The notes under the pieces: generated by a model
Told to the model about the DNA's origin: nothing
Databases searched by the model: none
The model's input: only the letters and a program-made list of their open reading frames with translations
From: Limnohabitans radicicola
GTDB taxonomy: Bacteria; Pseudomonadota; Gammaproteobacteria; Burkholderiales; Burkholderiaceae_C
DNA length: 64,000 bases
Assembly: GCF_014837235.1 (NCBI RefSeq)
Contig: NZ_JACYFT010000001.1
Span: 1,129,688 to 1,193,687 of the forward strand
Direction of reading: 5' to 3'
Shown: piece after piece, positions 1 to 9,548 of the stretch
How the letters are laid out: every line of letters starts with the position of its first letter
Numbering within the stretch: the first letter of the stretch is position 1
Program-made: the position numbers and the translations under genes

Positions 1-488
1 AACTGGCCGCCGAAAAAGCCGGCTGGGGCAAGCCCGTGGCCGCAGGCCGTGCACGCGGCATCGCCTTGATGGAAGGCTACGACAGCTACATGGCCCAAGT
101 GGCCGAAGTCAGCATCGACAAGGACGGCAGCGTGCGCGTGCACAAGGTCACCGTGGCCGCTGACGTGGGCCACATGGTCAACCCCGACACGGTCGAGGCC
201 CAGCTGCAGTCGAGCATCGTGTTCGGCGTGGGCGCTGTGCTCAAGCACCAGATCACCCTGAAAAATGGCCGTGTGCAAGAGACCAACTACAACAGCTACG
301 AGCCGGTGCGCATGTACGAATCGCCTCAGATCGACATCGTGCTGGTCAAGAGCACCGAAAAGCCCGGCGGCATTGGCGAACCCGGCACAGCCGTGGCTGC
401 GCCTGCGATTGCCAACGCCGTGGCCGCCCTGACCGGCAAGCGCGTGCGCCGTCTGCCGATCACGGCCGACGCGCTGCGCACGGCCTGA
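1..488 (+). CDS. Xanthine dehydrogenase/isoquinoline oxidoreductase-type molybdopterin subunit, C-terminal end (partial)
   Basis: The frame is open from the left edge of the window, so only the last ~160 residues of a large subunit are visible; the GTG listed as a start in the ORF track is internal. The piece has the features of the molybdenum-cofactor-binding subunit of xanthine-dehydrogenase-family hydroxylases: a 'DVGHMVNPDTVEAQ' stretch and, near the end, 'GGIGEPG', which in this family carries the glutamate that activates water at the molybdenum centre. Such enzymes hydroxylate aldehydes, purines or N-heterocycles. Resemblance is closest to the IorB/aldehyde-oxidase branch, but the substrate cannot be read from this fragment. 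The maturation genes that follow (XdhC-like and MobA-like) fit a molybdoenzyme operon. Confidence 0.85.
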   Translation, partial: LAAEKAGWGKPVAAGRARGIALMEGYDSYMAQVAEVSIDKDGSVRVHKVTVAADVGHMVNPDTVEAQLQSSIVFGVGAVLKHQITLKNGRVQETNYNSYEPVRMYESPQIDIVLVKSTEKPGGIGEPGTAVAAPAIANAVAALTGKRVRRLPITADALRTA

Positions 489-504
489 TCGGCTGGAGGC
501 CCGG

Positions 505-1524
505 ATGGAAAGCCTGGATCTTCGCGTTCTGTCGGATGTGCTGGCCTGGAAACAGGCTGGCCATCAGGTCACGTTGGTCACCGTGGTGGAAACCTGGGGC
601 AGTGCCCCCCGTCCACCCGGGGCCTTGCTGGCCGTACGGGACGATGGCGGCGTGAGCGGCTCGGTCTCGGGCGGCTGCGTCGAGGACGATCTGATCGCCC
701 GCATCCGGGCGGGTGAATACGCCGATCTGCAAACCCCTTCGATGGTCGCCTATGGCGTGACCAAGGAAGAGGCCACCCGCTTCGGTCTGCCTTGCGGCGG
801 CACCTTGCGGCTGGTGCAAGAGCCCGTGCTGGACACCACCTGGATCGAACAGGTCTTGCACCGAACGAGCGAGCACCAACTGGTGGCGCGCACCCTCACC
901 TTGCGTGACGGCAGTGTGCAATTGCGCGAAGCCGAACGTGGCGAGGCTTTGCAGTTCGACGGCAGCACGCTGACGACGCTGTTTGGCCCCCGCTGGCGCT
1001 TGCTGCTGATTGGCGCGGGCCAACTGAGCCAAGCTGTGGCGCAGATGGCGCAAATGCTGGACTTTGAGATCCTGGTGTGCGAGCCACGTCAGGAATACAC
1101 CGCAGGTTGGAGCCTGCCCGGTGTGACCCACCTGAGCGGCATGCCCGATGACGAAGTGCTGGCCCTGCGGCCCGATGCGCACACCGCCATCGTGGCGCTG
1201 ACGCACGACCCGAAACTCGACGACATGGCGCTGCTCGAAGCGCTCAACTCGCCCGCTTTTTATGTGGGCGCACTCGGCTCGCGTCGCAACCAGCAAGCGC
1301 GCAAGGAACGCCTGGCCGAACACTTTGACCTGAGTGAGCAGGCCCTGGCCCGCTTGCACGGCCCTGTGGGTTTGCGTTTGGGCGCCAAGACGCCTTCCGA
1401 GATCGCGGTCTCGATCATTGCCGAAATCGTGCAGGTCAAGAACAAAGGCGTGTCCGACGCCATGGTGCAAATCAAGGCCGATGCCGCGCCCACCGAGTGG
1501 CGCAGCCCGGCTTGCGCGATTTGA
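505..1524 (+). CDS. XdhC/CoxI family molybdoenzyme maturation factor
   Basis: A 339-residue protein of the XdhC/CoxI family. These cytoplasmic factors bind molybdenum cofactor, promote its sulfuration and deliver it to xanthine-dehydrogenase-type enzymes. The N-terminal XdhC domain is clear from 'VTVVETWGSAPRPPGA' and 'GSVSGGCVEDD' (residues ~25-60). The C-terminal half is a Rossmann-like domain opening with 'LLIGAGQLSQAVA' (~170) and ending with 'GLRLGAKTPSEIAVSI', typical of the family. It starts 16 bases after the molybdopterin-subunit stop and overlaps the next gene, so the three form one operon. Length and both domains are complete. Confidence 0.9.
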   Translation: MESLDLRVLSDVLAWKQAGHQVTLVTVVETWGSAPRPPGALLAVRDDGGVSGSVSGGCVEDDLIARIRAGEYADLQTPSMVAYGVTKEEATRFGLPCGGTLRLVQEPVLDTTWIEQVLHRTSEHQLVARTLTLRDGSVQLREAERGEALQFDGSTLTTLFGPRWRLLLIGAGQLSQAVAQMAQMLDFEILVCEPRQEYTAGWSLPGVTHLSGMPDDEVLALRPDAHTAIVALTHDPKLDDMALLEALNSPAFYVGALGSRRNQQARKERLAEHFDLSEQALARLHGPVGLRLGAKTPSEIAVSIIAEIVQVKNKGVSDAMVQIKADAAPTEWRSPACAI

Positions 1525-2084
1525 ATCGACCACCGCTGCCAGTCGTCGTCATCCTGGCTGCAGGGCAGGGTGAGCGCTTTCGGCAAGCGGGCGGCACACA
1601 CGACAAACTGCTCGCCCCCATGGGCCCGCAACGCGTGCGCGACCATGTGGTGGCCGCCACCCAGGCCAGCGGCCTGCCCTGGCACGTGGTGGAGCGCGAA
1701 CACACCCAGCACCTGAGCGCACAAGGCATGGGCGCGAGCATCGCCACGGGCGTGGCCGCCACGGCTGAGGCGCCAGGTTGGCTGATCCTGCCCGCGGACC
1801 TGCCCCTGGTGCAAGCCGACTCCCTGCGCCGCGTGGCTGAGGCCCTGGCCCACCACACCGTGGTGGTGCCCTGGGTGCAGGGCGAGCGTGGGCACCCGGT
1901 GGGCTTTGGCGCCGTATGCCGCGAAGCGCTGCTGGCCTTGTCGGGCGATCAGGGGGCCAAAAGCGTGATGCAAACGCACGCGCCCTGGCGGCTGGACTTG
2001 GATGACCTCGGCTGCATTTTGGACGTGGACACCCCCGAAGCTTTGGCACAAGCCCACACGGTTTGGAAGAGTCGCTCAGCCTGA
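1497..2084 (+). CDS. MobA/MocA-like molybdenum cofactor nucleotidyltransferase
   Basis: About 195 residues of the MobA-like NTP-transferase family. Members add CMP or GMP to molybdopterin; the MocA type makes the cytosine dinucleotide used by xanthine-dehydrogenase-family enzymes. The nucleotide-binding signature 'VVILAAGQGERF' lies near the N terminus, and 'WLILPADLPLVQ' is the usual metal/nucleotide-binding segment. The listed GTG start overlaps the XdhC-like gene by 28 bases. A TTG at 1521, overlapping the XdhC stop, would remove eight residues and is equally possible; neither has a convincing ribosome-binding site. Position downstream of XdhC supports a role in maturing the upstream hydroxylase. 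CMP versus GMP specificity is inferred from context. Confidence 0.82.
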   Translation: MAQPGLRDLNRPPLPVVVILAAGQGERFRQAGGTHDKLLAPMGPQRVRDHVVAATQASGLPWHVVEREHTQHLSAQGMGASIATGVAATAEAPGWLILPADLPLVQADSLRRVAEALAHHTVVVPWVQGERGHPVGFGAVCREALLALSGDQGAKSVMQTHAPWRLDLDDLGCILDVDTPEALAQAHTVWKSRSA

Positions 2085-2092
2085 GACCACGC

Positions 2093-2125
2093 AAAAAAGC
2101 CCGCACACCGAAGTGAGCGGGCTTT
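2093..2125 (-). terminator. Rho-independent terminator of the glnK-amtB operon
   Basis: An inverted repeat AAAGCCCGC/GCGGGCTTT with a 12-base loop lies between the convergent MobA-like gene and amtB. Read on the minus strand the stem runs into six T residues, so it is best assigned to amtB. On the plus strand there is no T tract, but the same hairpin could help end the MobA-like transcript. Confidence 0.75.
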
Positions 2126-2167
2126 GAAAGGAGGTGGCTCACGCCACCTTTGCAATGAATTGGTCGA

Positions 2168-3640
2168 TCAGCCGTGGTAGGCAGACTCACCATGGGAGGT
2201 GATGTCCAAGCCTTCGCGCTCATCTTCTTCCGAGACACGCAGACCCACAGTGAGGTCAACGATCTTGTAGGCGACCACGGAGACCACAGCAGACCAGACC
2301 ACAGTGACCAACACCGCTTTGGCCTGCACCCAGACCTGGGCACCGATGGAGAAGTCAGCCGGTGTCACCATGGTGGCGGTGACCCAGTCGGCCACGAAGC
2401 CAGGGCCACCCAGGCTGGGCGAGTTGAACACGCCGGTCAGCAAGGCACCCAGAATGCCGCCCACACCGTGCACGCCGAACACGTCCAGCGAGTCGTCAGC
2501 GCCCAGCAGCTTCTTCAGGCCGTTCACACCCCACAGGCAGGCAAAACCTGCAATGAAGCCAATGATCACGCCACCGCCGATGCCGACGTTGCCAGCCGCA
2601 GGAGTGATGGCCACCAGACCAGCCACAGCACCCGAGGCCGCACCCAGCATGGAAGCTTTGCCACGCATCAGGGCTTCACCCATGCACCAGGCGATCACGG
2701 CTGCTGCAGTGGCCACCATGGTGTTGATGAAGGCCAGGGCAGCGAAACCGTTGGCTTCCAGGGCGGAACCTGCGTTGAAACCGAACCAGCCCACCCACAG
2801 CAGGGCAGCGCCCACCATGGTCAGTGTCAGGCTGTGAGGCGCCATGGATTCGCGACCGTAACCGACGCGCTTGCCAATCATGAAGGCACCGACCAAGCCA
2901 GCGACAGCGGCGTTGATGTGCACCACGGTACCGCCAGCGAAGTCCAGCGCACCCCACTGCCACAGCAGACCCGCCTTGGCAGTCATCTCGTCGACGACTT
3001 CTTTGGAAGCGTAGGCGTCAGGACCCATCCAGAACCAGACCATGTGTGCGATCGGCAGGTAGCTGAAGGTGAACCACAGCACCATGAACAGCAGCACGCC
3101 GGAGAACTTGGCACGCTCGGCAAAGGCACCCACGATCAGCGCGCAAGTGATGCCCGCGAAAGTGGCCTGGAATGCGGCGAACGAGATTTCCGGAATGTAG
3201 ACGCCCTTGGAGAAGGTCGCGGCATTCGCAAAAGTGCCCGCTGCGTTGTCCCAGATGCCCTTCATGAACAGGCGGTCAAAACCACCGATGTAGGCATTGC
3301 CCTCGGTGAACGCCAGGCTGTAGCCATAGATGAACCACAGCACCAAGATCAGCGAGAAGGTGACCATGACCTGCATGAGCACCGACAGCATGTTCTTGCT
3401 GCGCACCAGACCACCGTAGAACAGGGCCAGACCCGGCACGGCCATCATCAGCACCAGCAAGGTGGACACCATCATCCAGGTGGTGTCGCCCTTGTTGGGC
3501 ACAGGCACGGCAGCCGCCGCAGTGGCTGCCGCATCGGCCACGGCCGCCGTGGCATCGGGGGCGGCAGACTGGGCCCAAGCCAAAGCGGCTGTACCCAACA
3601 ATCCCAGACCGACGGCCAGGGGTTTCATGATTTTTTTCAT
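2168..3640 (-). CDS. amtB: Ammonium transporter AmtB
   Basis: A 490-residue Amt/MEP/Rh-family channel that brings ammonium across the inner membrane. The start at 3640 gives a proper N terminus (MKKIMKPLAV, a cleavable signal ending 'AWAQS') with a GAGAG ribosome-binding site just upstream; the longer ORF-track start adds 41 unrelated residues. An Ala-rich linker is followed by eleven expected membrane helices. The paired pore histidines are visible in 'FAGGTVVHINAAVAG' and 'FGVHGVGGILGALLTG'. It lies 22 bases downstream of glnK, the usual arrangement in which GlnK plugs the AmtB pore when nitrogen is plentiful. A sigma-54 promoter upstream of the operon implies NtrC control. Confidence 0.97.
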   Translation of the reverse strand: MKKIMKPLAVGLGLLGTAALAWAQSAAPDATAAVADAAATAAAAVPVPNKGDTTWMMVSTLLVLMMAVPGLALFYGGLVRSKNMLSVLMQVMVTFSLILVLWFIYGYSLAFTEGNAYIGGFDRLFMKGIWDNAAGTFANAATFSKGVYIPEISFAAFQATFAGITCALIVGAFAERAKFSGVLLFMVLWFTFSYLPIAHMVWFWMGPDAYASKEVVDEMTAKAGLLWQWGALDFAGGTVVHINAAVAGLVGAFMIGKRVGYGRESMAPHSLTLTMVGAALLWVGWFGFNAGSALEANGFAALAFINTMVATAAAVIAWCMGEALMRGKASMLGAASGAVAGLVAITPAAGNVGIGGGVIIGFIAGFACLWGVNGLKKLLGADDSLDVFGVHGVGGILGALLTGVFNSPSLGGPGFVADWVTATMVTPADFSIGAQVWVQAKAVLVTVVWSAVVSVVAYKIVDLTVGLRVSEEDEREGLDITSHGESAYHG

Positions 3641-3662
3641 GTTGAACTCTCTTTCGTGATGG

Positions 3663-4798
<1,136 letters not shown>

Positions 4799-4836
4799 AG
4801 GGACTCCGATAAATGGGTTGAGTGACAATTCCATCT

Positions 4837-4853
4837 AGCAGATACCGTGCCAA
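4837..4853 (-). promoter_or_regulatory. Sigma-54 promoter for the porin-glnK-amtB operon
   Basis: On the minus strand the sequence TTGGCACGGTATCTGCT matches the -24/-12 consensus TTGGCACG-N4-TTGCW, with the essential GG and GC separated by exactly 10 bases. Transcription would start about 12 bases further on, near 4826, leaving a ~28-base leader before the porin start at 4798. This predicts NtrC-dependent expression under nitrogen limitation, as for other glnK-amtB operons. The divergent ComM gene begins at 4996, leaving about 140 bases for activator sites. Confidence 0.75.
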
Positions 4854-4995
4854 GTCATTGAAAGGCAGGACTCCGGGGATTCACCAGTGCATGCCTCCCC
4901 CGATGGGTGCTTCAATGGCATTCCAACAAGCTTGGGACGCCTTGACAGCGTGCCAAAGCACACACCATGCACCAGCATGGGGCAGGGAGTTCAAA

Positions 4996-6528
4996 ATGAG
5001 TCTTTCTTTGGTGCATAGCCGCGCCCTGGTGGGTCTGCTCGCCCCCGCCGTCACCGTGGAGGTGCACCTGGCCAACGGCCTGCCCAGCTTCACCCTGGTC
5101 GGGCTGGCTGATGTGGAGGTCAAGGAGGCCCGCGAACGGGTGCGTTCGGCCCTGCAGAACAGCGGCCTGGAATTCCCCCACAACAAGCGCATCACCGTGA
5201 ACCTGGCCCCCGCCGACTTGCCCAAAGACTCGGGACGGCTGGATTTGCCCATCGCCCTGGGCATCCTGGCGGCCAGCGGACAAATCGACGCCTCCAAGCT
5301 CGCAGGCCATGAATTCGCGGGGGAGCTCTCACTGTCTGGCGAGTTGCGCCCGGTGCGCGGGGCCCTGGCCATGAGCCTGGCCCTGCGCCAGCAGCACATC
5401 CACACTCGCCTGGTCTTGCCGCCGGGCAGTGCCGAAGAGGCGGCACTGGTGCCCGATGCGATCATTTTCAGGGCCCGGCACCTGCTGGACGTGGTGCAGC
5501 AATTCCTGCCCCCGTCCGGCGAAGCGCCTCCTGAGTCCAGCGAAGGCTGGGCGCGCCTGGCCAGCGCTGCGCCGGCCGAAACTCCACGCTACGCTGACCT
5601 GGCTGATGTGAAAGGTCAGGCGGGCCCCAAACGGGTGCTCGAGATCGCCGCTGCTGGAGGTCATTCGCTGCTGATGGTTGGCCCCCCAGGCTCGGGCAAA
5701 TCCATGCTGGCCCAGCGCTTTGCCGGACTGCTGCCGCCCATGCAGACCGAAGAAGCCCTCGAAAGCGCTGCACTGGCCAGCCTGGCGGGCTGCTTTGATC
5801 TGGGCCGGTGGGCGCAGCGCCCCACCCGGCAGCCCCACCACTCGGCCAGTGCCGTAGCGCTGGTAGGTGGCGGCTCGCCGCCCAGGCCCGGCGAGATTTC
5901 GCTGGCGCACCACGGCGTGCTGTTCCTGGATGAGCTGCCGGAATTCCCTCGCCCCGCTCTGGAAGCCTTGCGCGAACCGCTCGAAACGGGGCAGATCACC
6001 ATCGCCCGGGCGGCCCGGCGGGCCGAGTTTCCGGCGCGCTTTCAGCTGATCGCCGCCATGAACCCCTGCCCCTGCGGTTACCTGGGCAGCGCGGTGCGCG
6101 CGTGCCGCTGCTCACCCGATCAGGTCAGCCGCTACCAAGGCAAACTCAGCGGCCCTTTGCTCGACCGGATCGACCTGCACATCGAAGTCAGCAGCCTGCG
6201 GCCTCAGGAACTCATTGAAGCGGTGCCCGGCGAAAGCACCCAGGCCATCGCCACGCGAGCGCTGGCAGCCCGTGAACGCGCTCTGACGCGGCAAGGCTGC
6301 AGCAACCAGGCGCTGCAAGGTCAGGCACTGGACGCACAAGTGCAGTTGAGCGAAGCCGCCACCGCCTTGCTGCAAAAAATCGCCACCCAATTGGGCTGGA
6401 GCGGGCGTGGCACCCACCGAGCGCTCAAGGTGGCCCGCACCATCGCCGACCTGGCAGGCAGTGAACAGGTGATGCCCGCCCATGTGGCCGAGGCTGTGCA
6501 ATACCGCCGGGTGCTCAAGGCGCATTGA
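4996..6528 (+). CDS. comM: YifB/ComM family magnesium-chelatase-like AAA+ ATPase
   Basis: A 510-residue ComM/YifB protein. ComM is a hexameric helicase that promotes branch migration during integration of transformed DNA. The start at 4996 (MSLSLVHSRALVG) is preceded by GGGAG at good spacing; the ORF-track start 58 residues upstream lies in intergenic sequence. The N-terminal Lon-protease-like domain (~1-170) contains the characteristic 'GLPSFTLVGLADVEVKEARERV'. The AAA+ core has Walker A 'GPPGSGKS' (~235), a Walker B region 'GVLFLDELPEF', 'MNPCPCGY' and a C-terminal Mg-chelatase-type helical lid. The gene stands alone and diverges from the glnK operon. Its presence hints at natural transformability but does not prove it. 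Confidence 0.93.
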   Translation: MSLSLVHSRALVGLLAPAVTVEVHLANGLPSFTLVGLADVEVKEARERVRSALQNSGLEFPHNKRITVNLAPADLPKDSGRLDLPIALGILAASGQIDASKLAGHEFAGELSLSGELRPVRGALAMSLALRQQHIHTRLVLPPGSAEEAALVPDAIIFRARHLLDVVQQFLPPSGEAPPESSEGWARLASAAPAETPRYADLADVKGQAGPKRVLEIAAAGGHSLLMVGPPGSGKSMLAQRFAGLLPPMQTEEALESAALASLAGCFDLGRWAQRPTRQPHHSASAVALVGGGSPPRPGEISLAHHGVLFLDELPEFPRPALEALREPLETGQITIARAARRAEFPARFQLIAAMNPCPCGYLGSAVRACRCSPDQVSRYQGKLSGPLLDRIDLHIEVSSLRPQELIEAVPGESTQAIATRALAARERALTRQGCSNQALQGQALDAQVQLSEAATALLQKIATQLGWSGRGTHRALKVARTIADLAGSEQVMPAHVAEAVQYRRVLKAH

Positions 6529-6640
6529 ACGGCTGCGCGCAGCACACCCTGTTACAGGTCTGCGAGGCATCGGCAGGGGAGCGTCAACGCACCGGCCATT
6601 GGCACGTTGAACACGCACAACCCTGCCAACGAGGTGCCTT

Positions 6641-6988
6641 ATGAAAAAAATCCTGCAAACCCTGGGTCTGGTCATCGCGATGGCCGGTGTGAGCGGCCAA
6701 GCGCTGGCCGATGGGGGTCACCACGGCTGGGAGCATCCGCGCCATGGTGGCCATGGCCACCGATCAGGCGGCAACTGGGTCGCCCCTCTGATCGCTTTGG
6801 GTGTGGCAGGCGCCGTCTGGAGTGCTGCCGCGCGCCCCGCCCCCACGTATGTCGCCCCACCGGTGACCTATTACCCGCCGCAACCGGCGCCCAGTGCCTC
6901 CTATTACTGCGCGTCGTCTGGCCAGTTTTACCCCTACACCTCTTACTGCCCTGAAGGCTGGCAGCTGGTGCAACCTGCCTACCGCTGA
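6641..6988 (+). CDS. Small exported His- and Tyr/Pro-rich protein of unknown function
   Basis: A 115-residue protein I cannot assign a function. It has a clean signal peptide (MKKILQTLGLVIAMAG...ALA) and then a His/Gly-rich stretch ('GGHHGWEHPRHGGHGH') that could bind metal. A short hydrophobic segment 'WVAPLIALGVAGAVW' may be a membrane anchor. It is followed by a Pro/Tyr-rich linker and a C-terminal 'YYCASSGQFYPYTSYCPEGW' block with two cysteines, a motif recurrent in small envelope proteins of betaproteobacteria. The ribosome-binding site is weak (GAGGTG eight bases upstream). It lies alone between comM and an MFS gene. Confidence 0.75.
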   Translation: MKKILQTLGLVIAMAGVSGQALADGGHHGWEHPRHGGHGHRSGGNWVAPLIALGVAGAVWSAAARPAPTYVAPPVTYYPPQPAPSASYYCASSGQFYPYTSYCPEGWQLVQPAYR

Positions 6989-7100
6989 CCGGCTTATCCG
7001 GTGCAAGCGCCCTCAGGCGACAGGCCGGGGGCGCCACTTGCGTCATGCTGGCGGACATGCGGACCGGTCAAAATGAGGCCATCCGCGCACCGCCTGACCC

Positions 7101-8312
7101 ATGCACCCTTCGTCCCCATCATCGCCCGTTTCCCGTCTGGGCGCTTTCAGCGGCTGGTTGTCTTTGCCCCAACTCATCACCTGGGGCAGCGTTTTTTACA
7201 CCTTCTCTTTGCTGGTCACGCCGCTCGAAGCCGAGTTAGGCATGACGCGCGCCCAATCTTCCGTGGCCTTCAGCCTGGCCTTGCTGGCCGAAGGCGCGGG
7301 CGCCTGGCTGGTGGGCCGCTGGATCGACCGGGGCCACGAGCGCGCGGTCATGGCGCTGGGTTCGGTCTGGGTGGGCACGGGCTTGCTGGCGCACAGCTTC
7401 ATCGCCACGCTCTGGGGGTTTTATGCCGTGTGGCTCTGGCTGGGCCTGGGCCTGGCCGCCACGCTGTACACGCCAGCGTTTGCGGTGGTCACGCGCAGAT
7501 TTCCGCAAGACTTTCGCCGCGCCATCATCACCCTCACCTTTCTGGGCGGGCTGGCCAGCACAGTGTTCATCCCGCTGTCGAGCTGGTGGATTGAACTGTG
7601 GGGCTGGCGCCGCGCTTTGTGGGCGCTGGCGGCCATCCAGCTGCTGCTGTGCGCCCCGCTGCACGCCTGGCTGCTGCAAGGGGCTCGAACACACCACCCC
7701 CACCACACAACACACCAGCCCCTGGGTCCGGTGCGACAACACCTGAAGGCCCCGTTCTGGCTGCTGGCCCTCTTCATGGTGCTGATGATGTCGGTCACCT
7801 CGGCCCTGCCTGCGCACATGATCAACCTGCTGCAAGAAGCTGGCCTTTCACCCGCCTGGGTGGTGGCCATTCCTGCGGCCATCGGGGTGATCCAGGTCAT
7901 TGGCCGCTTCGTACTGTTCGTGTTCGAGCGGCACTGGAATGTGCACACCGCGAACCGCTGGATTCCGAGTCTGATTCCGATGGGCTTGCTTGCACTGGTG
8001 GTCGGCGGCGTCACCCCCTGGGCCGCGCTGCTGTTTGTGGTGCTCTTTGGTCTGGGCAATGGCCTGAACACCATCGTCAAGGGCACGGCCATGGCGCAGT
8101 ACGTGAGCGCTGCGCATGTGGGGCAACTCAACGGTGTGCTGGGCATGCCCGTGGCACTGGCCCGTGCGGCAGCGCCACTGATGCTGGGCGTGCTCTGGTC
8201 ACCCACAGCGGGCTACACCTACGGCCTGTGGTGGATGCTTGGCGCGAGCATCCTGGGTATGGGTGCCTTGTGGGCGGCGCAGCACCTGGCCTTGAAACGC
8301 CACAGACCCTAG
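7101..8312 (+). CDS. MFS transporter
   Basis: A 403-residue major facilitator protein with about twelve predicted membrane helices. The N-terminal half includes 'LGMTRAQSSVAFSLALLAEG' and the loop-2/3 motif 'VGRWIDRGHERAVM', equivalent to the family G-x-x-x-D-R-x-G-R-R signature. A His-rich cytoplasmic loop ('THHPHHTTH') separates the two six-helix bundles. Overall character resembles MFS members annotated as oxalate/formate-type or monocarboxylate carriers, but no substrate residues can be identified. It converges with the DoxX-like gene, with only seven bases between the stop codons, so it is probably not part of the neighbouring cluster. Confidence 0.85.
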   Translation: MHPSSPSSPVSRLGAFSGWLSLPQLITWGSVFYTFSLLVTPLEAELGMTRAQSSVAFSLALLAEGAGAWLVGRWIDRGHERAVMALGSVWVGTGLLAHSFIATLWGFYAVWLWLGLGLAATLYTPAFAVVTRRFPQDFRRAIITLTFLGGLASTVFIPLSSWWIELWGWRRALWALAAIQLLLCAPLHAWLLQGARTHHPHHTTHQPLGPVRQHLKAPFWLLALFMVLMMSVTSALPAHMINLLQEAGLSPAWVVAIPAAIGVIQVIGRFVLFVFERHWNVHTANRWIPSLIPMGLLALVVGGVTPWAALLFVVLFGLGNGLNTIVKGTAMAQYVSAAHVGQLNGVLGMPVALARAAAPLMLGVLWSPTAGYTYGLWWMLGASILGMGALWAAQHLALKRHRP

Positions 8313-8319
8313 GCCTGAG

Positions 8320-8817
8320 TCAAGGCAAGCGACGCGCAATGGTGTAATCGAGCGACAAGCGCCCAGGCCCCATGAACACCAGCGGTAACAACATTGCAAT
8401 GTAGATCACCGGAAGTTTGAAATTGCCAAAACCCTCGTTGGTCAATGCATAGCCCCTGAGCAGTTCACTCCAGTTAGACCACGACTCAGGCCAGTGCACG
8501 CTGAGCATGGCCACGATGGTCAAGGCGATGAGAGAGGCCGAGAAAAACCGCGTGCCCAGGCCAATGACCAAGGCCACTGCGCCGACCACCTCGAACCCCA
8601 GCGCCAGCGCCCAATTGATGTCTGGCGGGATCAGCTTGAATGGCCAGGGAAACTGGTTCTGGATGTCGGCAAACCAATTGCTGCCGTGCAGCTTTTCAAA
8701 GCCGGCTTCGCCAAACTCCCAGGCCAAAAGCAGGCGCAAACTCAGCAGTCCGAGCCACAAACCGACATGGTCGAGGGTGTTAAGCCCCTGACGGGCGATG
8801 TGCTGCGCTTTGTTCAT
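8320..8817 (-). CDS. DoxX family membrane protein (bufferin cluster, BufD-like)
   Basis: A 165-residue DoxX-family integral membrane protein with four predicted helices: 'GLWLGLLSLRLLLAWEFGEAGFEKLHG', 'WALALGFEVVGAVALVIGLGTRF', 'ASLIALTIVAML' and 'VIYIAMLLPLVFMGP'. The conserved glutamates and the glycine-rich second helix are typical. It overlaps the upstream DUF2063 gene by four bases and closes an operon of Cys-rich peptide, DUF692 enzyme and DUF2063 partner. DoxX members are the usual fourth gene of HvfABCD/bufferin loci, where their role is not settled; redox or membrane delivery functions have been suggested. Placement in that system comes from gene order. Confidence 0.85.
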   Translation of the reverse strand: MNKAQHIARQGLNTLDHVGLWLGLLSLRLLLAWEFGEAGFEKLHGSNWFADIQNQFPWPFKLIPPDINWALALGFEVVGAVALVIGLGTRFFSASLIALTIVAMLSVHWPESWSNWSELLRGYALTNEGFGNFKLPVIYIAMLLPLVFMGPGRLSLDYTIARRLP

Positions 8818-9548
8818 GGTTTTGTTCCCAAAATGACGCCCTGCCCACGCAGGCTGATCAACAGTTGCTGCCCAAAACTCACCAATGCTTGTGGATCAAG
8901 ATGCGCCATCTCGCGGGCCAGTTGCTCAAACACCTGCTGACCCGTGCGGCTTTCATTCAGCAGGGCCAGCACACGGGCTGTGACGGCATTGATTTCAGAA
9001 AATTGCACCTGCTGCTGTGCATCGCGAAACACCACCAGAAAAGTGGGCTCCGACTGACGCGGCCGCCAGGTCGGGCCGATGCGGTGCACGGGCCAGGGAC
9101 TGACCACGTCGATGCGCGCCGGGTTAAGCACCACAGCGCAGGCCATCAGGTCACCCTGCGCGTCGTGTACGGGTGCCGCGACATCCATCACATCCACTGC
9201 CAACTCCGCCCATTCGTACCGCGCCAAATCGGCCAGCCAGTGCGGCAAGGGCTGGGCAATGTGGGCTTCATCGAGGTAGCGCACAAACTCACGCGGGATC
9301 TCGCGAAACCAAGGTGTGTGCAAAGGCCAGTCACGGTAGAAGGTGCGGCACAGCCTGCGCCAGCGGCCGTCACCGAGCAACTGGCGGCACACCGGAAAAC
9401 AGCTGTCCACAAAACCGCAGATGTTGTTGAACAAGAGCTCGTTGTACACCGCCATGCGGCGCGCAGGCACGCCTGCGGGACGGCGCGTGTGGTGTGGGTC
9501 GCGCAGGTGCCGCGCCAAATCGTGTTGGAATTGTTGGAACGCTAGCAT
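8814..9548 (-). CDS. DUF2063 partner protein of the DUF692 oxidase (HvfC/BufC-like)
   Basis: A 244-residue protein with an N-terminal DUF2063 (putative DNA-binding) domain: 'FQHDLARHLRD' and 'MAVYNELLFNNICGFVDSCFPVCRQLLG' are the usual landmarks. A C-terminal alpha/beta domain ('FLVVFRDAQQQVQFSEINAVTARVLALL') is of the type that cradles the peptide substrate in this family. Despite the domain name, these proteins are known as partners that recruit the precursor peptide to DUF692 iron oxidases. The start codon shares one base with the stop of the DUF692 gene (TGATG), so the two are translationally coupled, as expected for a 1:1 complex. Confidence 0.88.
   Translation of the reverse strand: MLAFQQFQHDLARHLRDPHHTRRPAGVPARRMAVYNELLFNNICGFVDSCFPVCRQLLGDGRWRRLCRTFYRDWPLHTPWFREIPREFVRYLDEAHIAQPLPHWLADLARYEWAELAVDVMDVAAPVHDAQGDLMACAVVLNPARIDVVSPWPVHRIGPTWRPRQSEPTFLVVFRDAQQQVQFSEINAVTARVLALLNESRTGQQVFEQLAREMAHLDPQALVSFGQQLLISLRGQGVILGTKP

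Noticed and set aside
4855-4990. Possible NtrC sites (TGCAC/GGTGCA half-sites) upstream of the sigma-54 promoter
   Set aside because: Half-sites are present but no full dyad with correct spacing was found.
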